This document shows positions 15,512 through 21,677 of a DNA stretch of 21,677 nucleotides, piece after piece. Origin of the DNA: Rhodospirillaceae bacterium (GTDB lineage: Bacteria > Pseudomonadota > Alphaproteobacteria > MPNO01 > UBA2964). The notes below the pieces were generated by a model that ran no database searches, was not told the origin of the DNA, and saw only the letters and a list, made by a program, of their open reading frames with translations. The stretch's first letter is position 1. Each line of letters opens with the position of its first letter. The translations under genes were made by a program, and so were the position numbers. The stretch is from contig PATI01000019.1 in assembly GCA_002712335.1 (NCBI GenBank), positions 1-21,677 on the forward strand, in the 5' to 3' direction.

Positions 15512-16501
15512 TTACGGAATAATGACAGTCATGCCCAAAGTTGAACGCGACTCCATGGAGCGATGAGCATCCGCGGCATCAGCTAACGAAAATTGTTGGT
15601 TGATAGTAATCTTGACGGCTCGCTTTGACACAATATCAAAAAGCTGTTTTGCACGGTTTTTGATTTTTTTTCCGGTTTGCATGTGCCAGTAAAACGCACC
15701 TGCGGTAATCGAGAGTGACCCCATTTCATTAAGTCGGAATATATCAAAAGGAGGCACAGGTCCAGACGATGATCCATATGTAATGAGGTTACCGCAAGGG
15801 CGTAGGGAGGCGAGCGAGCCTTCGAAGGTGTCTGCACCTACGGCATCAAATACTGCAGTTACCCCCTCTCCGCCAGTTAGCGCTCGCACTTGCTCTGGAA
15901 TCCCGCCGTTCTTGCTAATAATCACATCATGACAACCATGCTCTTCAGCAAAACCCCCTTTTTTTGTGGAGCTAACAACCCCAATAACATAAGCGCCTTT
16001 AGTTCGCGCCCACTGTGCAATGATCGTTCCGACGCCTCCGGCTGCAGAGTGCACAAGGATTGAGTCTCGTTCCGTAACTTGATGGCAATCGTGAATTAGG
16101 TAATGTGCTGTCAAACCCTTAGTGATCATGGCAGCAGCGAGACGGTCATCAATCTCTGGCGGTAGTTTGATGAGCTGTTCTGTGTTCATTATACGCTCTT
16201 CACAATACGAACCACGAGGAAGGGCGTGGCCCCCACTGGAATATGCAACGCGATCGCCGACAGAATAGTCTATGACGCCGGCGCCAACTGCCTCTATTAT
16301 GCCGCAACCCTCTCCTCCAATTATATGAGGTAATGTTGGGAGCGGATAACGACCATTTCGTGTATGAATGTCAGCGTAGTTTAGCCCAATGGCGCGGTGG
16401 CGTATTTTAACTTCGTCTATGTTTGGCTCGGGAATATCGACATCTTCATAATGCAAGACCTCTGGTCCGCCATATTCATGAATTCTAATGGCTTTTGACA
16501 A
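15512..16501 (-). CDS. Quinone oxidoreductase-like MDR-family NADPH oxidoreductase
   Basis: The 329-residue protein starts with SKAIRIHEYGGPEVLHYEDV, the typical N-terminus of QorA-type medium-chain reductases. The codon at that point is TTG (16501-16499), with AGGCGAG just upstream, so I accept a TTG start. Residues 153-158 (AAGGVG) form the dinucleotide-binding turn, and there are no structural-zinc cysteines. These enzymes reduce quinones or alpha,beta-unsaturated carbonyls with NADPH. In the operon it could reduce an enone intermediate or protect against a quinone by-product. It lies 9 bp after the FAH-family gene and 13 bp before the racemase-like gene. The specific substrate is not evident. 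Confidence 0.9.
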   Translation of the reverse strand: MSKAIRIHEYGGPEVLHYEDVDIPEPNIDEVKIRHRAIGLNYADIHTRNGRYPLPTLPHIIGGEGCGIIEAVGAGVIDYSVGDRVAYSSGGHALPRGSYCEERIMNTEQLIKLPPEIDDRLAAAMITKGLTAHYLIHDCHQVTERDSILVHSAAGGVGTIIAQWARTKGAYVIGVVSSTKKGGFAEEHGCHDVIISKNGGIPEQVRALTGGEGVTAVFDAVGADTFEGSLASLRPCGNLITYGSSSGPVPPFDIFRLNEMGSLSITAGAFYWHMQTGKKIKNRAKQLFDIVSKRAVKITINQQFSLADAADAHRSMESRSTLGMTVIIP

Positions 16502-16510
16502 TCTACTCGC

Positions 16511-17380
16511 CTAATATTTCTCGTGAGCTCGAACAGGAACTTCCATTGCCCCGATATCCTTAAATTCTAAATGCATTATGTCACCCGGTTTGACGGGCCC
16601 AACTCCTGCACAGGTGCCTGACATGATTATGTCTCCAGGATACAAAGTATAAAATTTTGACGCCCAAGCAATTTGCCCCTGCAGGTCAAGAATTAGATTT
16701 TTGGTATTGTTTTGTTGTCGAATTTCGTTATCTATTATTAGTGTAAAATCAAGTTCACCCGGGTTCTCTATCTCATCGGCTGTCACGAGCCATGGCCCGA
16801 GAACAGCGTACGTGTCTACGGATTTTCGGAAGCTACGATCTTCCTTTCCTCTGACAACCATATCCATTGCTATGGAATAGCCGGCCACGTGGGAAAGTGC
16901 ATCTTCATAAGATATGTCACTACCCCTCTTGCCAATGACAACTCCCAACTCCGCTTCATGATCTGTTCGATGGTCATTGAAGCGCACAGCAACCCCTTCA
17001 CTAGGGCCTACCAGTGCGCTGTTCGCTTTGAGAAAGAGCCCCTGATCTTCCATTTTACGGCGTGGCAGGCCCTGAGAAATACCAACGTCTTTAGTAGCTT
17101 CTTCGGCGTGATCTTCATAATTTTGTGGAACACCGATAATTTTAGTGGGGTTTGCAACTGGACTTAGGAATTTTACTCCCTTGACCGGCCTCCCTGCTGC
17201 AATATCTGCGGCTTTTTCCAGCTTTGGACGAATCGTCTGAAGATGCTCTATAAATTGATCACCTATCGGCAGCGGGTAGTGATATGCAGGTAGTTCGGAG
17301 GCAACAACGTCGGAGACATCGTAAACTGTATCATTCCTTATAATCCCAAATTGGTTGTTATCATATCGACAGATTTTCAT
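16511..17380 (-). CDS. Fumarylacetoacetate hydrolase-family protein
   Basis: A 289-residue single-domain FAH protein. The divalent metal site is visible as E142 and E144 in DHEAELGVVIG and D173 in SIAMDMVVR. NYEDHAEE (87-94) supplies the catalytic His/Glu pair, and SVDTYAVLGPWLVT matches the substrate-side loop. The family cleaves C-C bonds of acylpyruvates, hydrates or decarboxylates oxo-acids from ring-cleavage pathways, or decarboxylates oxaloacetate. Next to Mo, aldolase-like and extradiol-like enzymes, a ring-cleavage product is the natural guess. The N-terminal 75 residues form the usual small domain. A GGAG precedes the ATG by about 8 nt, and the MDR gene follows after 9 bp. Confidence 0.92.
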   Translation of the reverse strand: MKICRYDNNQFGIIRNDTVYDVSDVVASELPAYHYPLPIGDQFIEHLQTIRPKLEKAADIAAGRPVKGVKFLSPVANPTKIIGVPQNYEDHAEEATKDVGISQGLPRRKMEDQGLFLKANSALVGPSEGVAVRFNDHRTDHEAELGVVIGKRGSDISYEDALSHVAGYSIAMDMVVRGKEDRSFRKSVDTYAVLGPWLVTADEIENPGELDFTLIIDNEIRQQNNTKNLILDLQGQIAWASKFYTLYPGDIIMSGTCAGVGPVKPGDIMHLEFKDIGAMEVPVRAHEKY

Positions 17381-17407
17381 GGTTTTACTCCACAGAGTTA
17401 TTAAAGA

Positions 17408-17436
17408 GTCGTATCCTTTGATATAATCAAGGTCAA
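17408..17436 (-). promoter_or_regulatory. Candidate internal promoter with a palindrome in its spacer
   Basis: In the 138-bp gap ahead of the FAH-family gene, minus-strand TTGACC (17436-17431) and TACGAC (17413-17408) are exactly 17 nt apart. Between them sits the perfect 13-bp palindrome TTGATATAATCAA (17418-17430), the usual place for a repressor site. The -10 is a poor match (three of six). It would allow the last three genes of the unit to be switched separately. Confidence 0.4.
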
Positions 17437-17518
17437 TGGACAGTAATATCCAAAAAACATCACCTGCAAATTTTGACTATATTTTATATTATGAAAAATT
17501 TATTGGACTCTTAAGAAA

Positions 17519-19867
17519 TCAATTTCCAGTTTTATAATTTTGAATGGCTTCCCAAATACGATACGGTGTTGCAGGCATATCAATGTTTTGGACGCCCACA
17601 TATGAAAGGGCATCCATTACCGCATTCATTACCGCTGCGGGAGCCCCAGTTGTTCCACCCTCACCAGCACCTTTTGCACCTAATGAATTGGTCGGGCTTC
17701 GCACTTCATTTAAAGTTCCGTTAATGAAAGGGAGATCACGGGCCTTGGGTAGGGCGTAGTCCATAAAAGAGCCGGACAATTGTTGCCCAGTTTCAGGATC
17801 ATAGATCGTTTGCTCAAAGAGTGCTTGGCCGATTCCTTGTGCAATCCCCCCTTGGGATTGTCCGTGGACGATCATTGGGTTTATAGCGTTTCCCACATCA
17901 TCTACTGCAGTAAATGCTATAATTTCTAGTTCACCGGTTTCAGGGTCAATTTCTACTTCGCAAATATGACAGCCGTTCGGATACGTGATGTCATCGTTGT
18001 CGTCGATCGCGTCACCTCCAAACTCACCAGCGGCACTATGTTCGGAACTTGCTCCATTGAATGATTTTGCTACGTCGAATATGGAGATGGAACGATCTGT
18101 TCCGGTAATGGTGTAACAACCTAAAGCAAAAGAAATATCTTGTGGGGACGTCTCCAATTGTGATGCTGCCGCTTTCAACCCGAGTTTTATGGCATTATCA
18201 GCGGCTTTAACTAATGCTGGTCCGGCACGGACGATACTGCGAGAGGCATTTGTTCCTTCTCCACCCCTAATGAGATCTGTATCTGATTCCGTCATTTCTA
18301 TACAATCAATACTGATCCCTAGTTGTTCAGCAACAATCTGCCGCATCGTTGTCTCATGTCCTTGTCCCTGGGCTACGGAGCCAACAGCCATTTGAATCGT
18401 ACCATTTTCCCTAATTATAATTTGCCCATATTCCCCTGATACGCCGCCCGCACCTTCGATGTAATTGCAAATCCCGATGCCGCGTAATTTACCTCTGGCA
18501 GAGGCCTCAATACGACGCTTGGCAAACGTATTCCAACGGGAGTTGGTTATGGCCAGATCCATATTTTTTACATATTCGCCGCTATCATAAGTAGATCCAG
18601 TTGGGGTAGTATACGGCATGGCTTCGGGGGGCACACAATTGCGCCTCCGTAACTCAATACGGTCAAAGCCAATAGTTCTTGCTGCTTCGTCAATCAATCG
18701 TTCAAGAGTATATATTGCCTCCACACGGCCTACACCGCGATAGGAAGCTATAGGAACCGTATTGGTAAAAACACCGCTGAGGTTGACATACAGGTTTGGG
18801 GTTTTATAAACCCCTGCAAGCATGCGGGTGACGTTACGCAGTGCCGTAAATGGAGAACTTCCAGCCACGTAGGCACCGAGATTACAAACCCCGGAGACCT
18901 TAAGAGCTAAAAAATCCCCTTTAGCATTTAAACCAAGGGTGCCGCTTAGCACATAGTCACGTCCCTGATTGGCGCTGTAAAAGTCTTCTGATCGGGTGGC
19001 GATCCATTTTATCGGTAGCTTGAGCTTGCCAGCTGCCCACAAAATCGCGGCATATTCCGGGTATGTAAATGAACGCGAACCGAAGCCTCCCCCAACATCC
19101 CGGGATATGACACGGACGTTCTCCTCCTGTACTCCAAGGATCTGTGACAAACGTTTGCGTGTCACATGAATACCCTGACATCCTAAGTGCGCTGTATAAC
19201 GCTGGGTGACTTTATCAAAAGTAGCTAATACACCCCTTGGTTCCAAAAAACAGGTAACAACACGGTTATCAATAACCTGTATGGATGCGATATGGTCTGC
19301 CAGGGCAAGCGCTTCGTTCGTTTCTTCCTCATTACCCGAAACCCAATCAAAACAGGTGTTATTTGGAGCCTCTTTCCAAACCTGCGGTTGGCCAACCCCT
19401 TGCGCGGCAGCAGTAACGGTGACACTTGGGAGTACGGTATAGTCTATCGTTACCTTCTCTGTCGCTTCAGCGGCGATATCTGGGGTTTTAGCAATGATTA
19501 ACGCAACAGCGTCGCCAACGTGTCGTACTATTTTACGTGCTAAAGGGAAATATGGTGGGTCGGCCATTATAGAACCGTCTTGGTTTGGGTAAAGCGGACC
19601 GCGTACTTTGACATCTGAGGGAATCGGCTTTACTCCGTCTGCTTCTAGTTCATTTGCAGAAAAAACAGCGATAACGCCCTCTGTTTCTATAGCTTTTTCA
19701 CAGTTAATGTTTTCAATTTTTGCATGGGCATATGGTGATCGAACAAAATCAGCGTAAACTTGACTGTCTAAATTTTGGTCATCTGTAAAACGACCTTTTC
19801 CAGTAACAAGGCGTTCGTCTTCCCACCTCGGGAGTGCCATACCTATTCTAATATTTTGCCTATCCAT
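17519..19867 (-). CDS. Xanthine dehydrogenase-family molybdopterin-binding large subunit (second copy)
   Basis: A 782-residue CoxL-like protein. I start it at ATG 19867, 4 nt after the stop of the small upstream gene, which gives the usual family opening (IGMALPRWEDERLVTGKGRF); an ATG at 19888 would add seven residues. Visible are GGGFGSR at 259-265, the active-site loop SYRGVGRVEA (375-384), the standard form II type rather than the CO dehydrogenase loop, and GAKGAGEGG with presumed catalytic Glu736. It should hydroxylate an aromatic heterocycle or aldehyde. It is clearly diverged from the copy at 643-2985 and likely has another substrate. Neither a FAD-binding nor a [2Fe-2S] subunit gene is in this operon. 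Confidence 0.92.
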   Translation of the reverse strand: MDRQNIRIGMALPRWEDERLVTGKGRFTDDQNLDSQVYADFVRSPYAHAKIENINCEKAIETEGVIAVFSANELEADGVKPIPSDVKVRGPLYPNQDGSIMADPPYFPLARKIVRHVGDAVALIIAKTPDIAAEATEKVTIDYTVLPSVTVTAAAQGVGQPQVWKEAPNNTCFDWVSGNEEETNEALALADHIASIQVIDNRVVTCFLEPRGVLATFDKVTQRYTAHLGCQGIHVTRKRLSQILGVQEENVRVISRDVGGGFGSRSFTYPEYAAILWAAGKLKLPIKWIATRSEDFYSANQGRDYVLSGTLGLNAKGDFLALKVSGVCNLGAYVAGSSPFTALRNVTRMLAGVYKTPNLYVNLSGVFTNTVPIASYRGVGRVEAIYTLERLIDEAARTIGFDRIELRRRNCVPPEAMPYTTPTGSTYDSGEYVKNMDLAITNSRWNTFAKRRIEASARGKLRGIGICNYIEGAGGVSGEYGQIIIRENGTIQMAVGSVAQGQGHETTMRQIVAEQLGISIDCIEMTESDTDLIRGGEGTNASRSIVRAGPALVKAADNAIKLGLKAAASQLETSPQDISFALGCYTITGTDRSISIFDVAKSFNGASSEHSAAGEFGGDAIDDNDDITYPNGCHICEVEIDPETGELEIIAFTAVDDVGNAINPMIVHGQSQGGIAQGIGQALFEQTIYDPETGQQLSGSFMDYALPKARDLPFINGTLNEVRSPTNSLGAKGAGEGGTTGAPAAVMNAVMDALSYVGVQNIDMPATPYRIWEAIQNYKTGN

Positions 19868-19871
19868 TTTA

Positions 19872-20054
19872 TTATGGATCGAGCGCATTTTCCATATTCA
19901 TTAATATTGGACGACCATCTGGAGTATTAAGCGGAATCAGTTTCTTTCGATGCCTTACGCATAATGTCGGGGCGGAGCGGACTTCTTCTCCAAGGTTAAC
20001 CTCAATTTCTGCTATTATAAACTCGGTATCTTTGAAAACTTTTAACACTCGCAT
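19872..20054 (-). CDS. Small conserved-position protein of unknown function, 60 residues
   Basis: I do not recognise this protein, but I think it is real. Its ATG at 20054 has a strong Shine-Dalgarno AGGGAG (20062-20067) at 7 nt spacing, it starts 21 bp after the aldolase-like gene, and its stop lies 4 nt before the Mo subunit start, so it fills the gap exactly. The protein is small and charged, with beta-strand-like alternation in the first half (LKVFKDTEFIIAEIEVN) and a basic RHRKK segment in the middle. It has one cysteine, no membrane segment and no Fe-S motif. Position alone suggests an accessory or regulatory partner of the Mo enzyme. It might also be a degenerate gene fragment, though it has no visible damage. 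Confidence 0.6.
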   Translation of the reverse strand: MRVLKVFKDTEFIIAEIEVNLGEEVRSAPTLCVRHRKKLIPLNTPDGRPILMNMENALDP

Positions 20055-20075
20055 TGATTAGCTCCCTAAGTGTTC

Positions 20076-20795
20076 TCAATCCTTATATCCTGTGCGCATA
20101 ACCCAATATTCCCAAGCGCGATCCAATCCAAGCGGACCTAGTTGATTTACATTGCAAAGGTCAACCTCTTTCGGTGTTAGATAATCAATTTCACCCCCAA
20201 GTATCATAGCTTGAGTGATCATTTTTGCTGTCGCTTGTAAATAGACTGCTGTCATTACAACTTCACGAATATTACGACGGGCGCATACACAACCGTGGCG
20301 CTTCATTAAAGCCGAGGCGTTATTGCCTAGAGTGGTGGCGAGGTCCCGGCCCTGTTCCATGGTAACAACCAGGTGGTTCGTTTCTCCGAATTTATCTCTT
20401 ATATCCCATATTGGTATGGTTGCACCGATGGGTGCACTCATATGCAATAATGGCCGTATTAGGGTATTTGTTGAGGCAAATGGGACGACTTCCTGTGAGT
20501 GATTATGTACGACCGAATTTACATCTTGACGAAGTTCGTAAATTCCGCCGTGAATTGCGCGCTCTCCATATGGGGTGCGTTCCTTTAAATCACCAATGGG
20601 CTCGCCATCAAGACGAAATTCAACAATATCATCTATCGTAATCAATTCAGGTGCGCGTGAGACAGAAATGAAATAGCTTTCACGGTTATTAGGATTACGA
20701 ACGCTTATATGCCCAAAGGCATCAACTACGCCCTCTCGTGCAAGAATACGATTGGCAATCACAAGTTCGCGAATGGTGTCTCTAACATCTTCCAT
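20076..20795 (-). CDS. Class II aldolase/adducin-family enzyme (aldolase or decarboxylase)
   Basis: The 239 residues contain the zinc site of the family: E78 (YGERAIH), H97 and H99 (VVHNHS) and H167 (KRHGCV). The segment VVDAFGHISVRNP is typical of catabolic members such as the pyridine-dicarboxylate decarboxylase of vitamin B6 breakdown, rather than of fuculose-phosphate aldolase, which has GNxS. No phosphate-binding glycine cluster is evident, favouring a decarboxylase or an aldolase for non-phosphorylated substrates. It is the first gene of the minus-strand unit. GGGAGG (20804-20809) precedes the ATG by 8 nt. The exact reaction is not determinable from sequence. Confidence 0.88.
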   Translation of the reverse strand: MEDVRDTIRELVIANRILAREGVVDAFGHISVRNPNNRESYFISVSRAPELITIDDIVEFRLDGEPIGDLKERTPYGERAIHGGIYELRQDVNSVVHNHSQEVVPFASTNTLIRPLLHMSAPIGATIPIWDIRDKFGETNHLVVTMEQGRDLATTLGNNASALMKRHGCVCARRNIREVVMTAVYLQATAKMITQAMILGGEIDYLTPKEVDLCNVNQLGPLGLDRAWEYWVMRTGYKD

Positions 20796-20949
20796 TATTT
20801 ATTCCTCCCAATGGTTTAAAAGAAAGAATAGCCCTGTGTCTCTCTAAATAAATTCCTGTATAAAGCGTATCTTATGGGAAGCCCCTTGTCAGGGGGTGCC
20901 AAATCAGAATTATTAAGGATAAATAATTTATGCTTATAGGGAGGTTACG
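20796..20949. promoter_or_regulatory. Divergent control region with two dyads
   Basis: This 154-bp gap serves the long minus-strand unit and the plus-strand hydrolase. It holds CCCCT/AGGGG (20882-20886, 20891-20895, loop of 4) and the AT-rich dyad AATTATT/AATAATT (20908-20914, 20922-20928, spacer 7). The first dyad contains TTGTCA on the plus strand and CTGACA on the minus strand, two overlapping -35-like hexamers for the two directions; the -10 matches are weak. GGGAGG (20939-20944) is the plus-strand ribosome site. Confidence 0.45.
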
Positions 20950-21677
20950 ATGGCTCGTGCACCACAGATTGAGACTGTAATAAGCAATTTCACGCCACGA
21001 TTTATAACCAGTGGTGTGCCGCTCGCTGATTTTGAAGAAGCAACCGCTGGCCTGGTAGACTGGGAAGACTGGTTGCCGCGTTGGTCAGCTCGTGCAGAAA
21101 TACATGAGGCCCTAGGGCGTGACGCTTTAGAAGAAGCTAGAGGGTTAAGTGCCGCAGATCATCTTACCACTGCAGCGCTGTTATATCATTTTGCCAAGTT
21201 CATGGCAGTTCAATTTCCCGAAGCTATGAGGGCAACACATGCAAAGGCAGTGGAGTGTCATCGGCTTGCGTTGCCGCATATGGAACCACCCGGAGAGCGT
21301 GTGGCAATTCCCTTTGAAGGGACAGAAATTTATGGAAATCTGCGTAAGCCTAGTGGGGTAGATAAACCTCCTGTGGTCATCATGGTCCCCGGTCTTGAGG
21401 CTACAAAAGAAGAAATTTTCGGTTACGCCCCCTCTCTTCTTTTGAGGGGAATTGCTACTCTGCCTGTCGACGGCCCGGGTCAGGGAGAAGCTGAATATCA
21501 TCTTCCCATTCGTGGGGATTATGAAACAGTTGCATCAGCAATAATCGATTGGATAGAGGGTCGCCCTGACCTTGATACAAGTCGGGTGGGGATTTTTGGA
21601 GTTAGCCTTGGCGGTTACCATGCGCCAAGAGCCGCTGCCTTTGAGAAACGAATCAAGGCTTGCGTATCTATTTCTGG
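20950..21677 (+). CDS. Alpha/beta hydrolase resembling 2,6-dihydroxypseudooxynicotine hydrolase (5' part, runs off the right edge)
   Basis: The frame is open from ATG 20950 to the window end (242 codons). GGGAGG lies 5 nt before the start. A helical N-terminal region of about 115 residues precedes the alpha/beta domain, as in the C-C bond hydrolase of the nicotine pathway and its relatives. Then come MVPGLEATKEE (145-155), PVDGPGQGE (172-180) and the nucleophile elbow GVSLGGYH with Ser219. The PGLExTKEE and DGPGQGE blocks are what tie it to this subfamily. The Asp and His of the triad would lie beyond the edge. It is divergent from the Mo/aldolase unit and likely belongs to the same pathway, cleaving a 1,3-dicarbonyl or similar bond. 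The substrate is unproven. Confidence 0.85.
   Translation, partial: MARAPQIETVISNFTPRFITSGVPLADFEEATAGLVDWEDWLPRWSARAEIHEALGRDALEEARGLSAADHLTTAALLYHFAKFMAVQFPEAMRATHAKAVECHRLALPHMEPPGERVAIPFEGTEIYGNLRKPSGVDKPPVVIMVPGLEATKEEIFGYAPSLLLRGIATLPVDGPGQGEAEYHLPIRGDYETVASAIIDWIEGRPDLDTSRVGIFGVSLGGYHAPRAAAFEKRIKACVSIS

Noticed and set aside
17519..19867. Aerobic CO dehydrogenase (form I CoxL)
   Set aside because: The active-site loop is YRGVGR, not the AYxCSFR loop of true CO dehydrogenases, and coxM/coxS are absent.

Overview
The window looks like a chromosomal catabolic region of a Gram-negative bacterium. I infer an alphaproteobacterium, with moderate confidence. The support is a Zur-type palindrome in front of a ZnuA-like gene, genes of Proteobacteria-type catabolic families, and moderately AT-rich DNA (judged by eye, not counted). 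I see no rRNA, tRNA, CRISPR array, insertion sequence or phage gene.

Layout. At the left edge, on the minus strand, is the 5' part of a ZnuA-like zinc-binding lipo/periplasmic protein with a His-rich tandem repeat, preceded by a likely promoter and Zur box (1-523). Then, on the plus strand, a tight three-gene unit: a molybdopterin-binding large subunit of the xanthine dehydrogenase family, an XRE regulator overlapping it by 4 nt, and a TPR protein with a C-terminal 2OG-Fe(II) oxygenase-like domain (643-5227). An overlapping pair related to PyrK and PyrD follows (5304-7117), with two orotate-contacting asparagines replaced. From 7118 to 12901 strands alternate: PuuE-like deacetylase-fold hydrolase (-), TauD/TfdA-type dioxygenase (+), amidase (-), TRZ/ATZ-type amidohydrolase (+), extradiol-dioxygenase-like VOC protein (+). 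The CoA-acylating semialdehyde dehydrogenase MmsA (-) is at 12919-14412.

The right third is a long minus-strand unit read from 20795 down to 14761: class II aldolase/adducin-family enzyme, a 60-residue unknown protein, a second molybdopterin large subunit, FAH-family hydrolase, quinone-oxidoreductase-like MDR protein, and a maleate isomerase/arylmalonate decarboxylase-superfamily protein lacking both usual cysteines. Diverging from it is the 5' part of an alpha/beta hydrolase resembling 2,6-dihydroxypseudooxynicotine hydrolase (20950 to the right edge).

How they may work together (inference). The mix of Mo hydroxylases, a DHOD-like redox pair, three kinds of C-N hydrolase, oxygenases, C-C hydrolases, a decarboxylase-like enzyme and MmsA is what one expects for opening and dismantling a nitrogen heterocycle (pyridine-, pyrimidine- or lactam-like) to acyl-CoA. 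The substrate cannot be read from the sequence. Two points stand out: both Mo large subunits lack FAD and [2Fe-2S] partner genes in the window, and the PyrD-like enzyme appears repurposed away from orotate.
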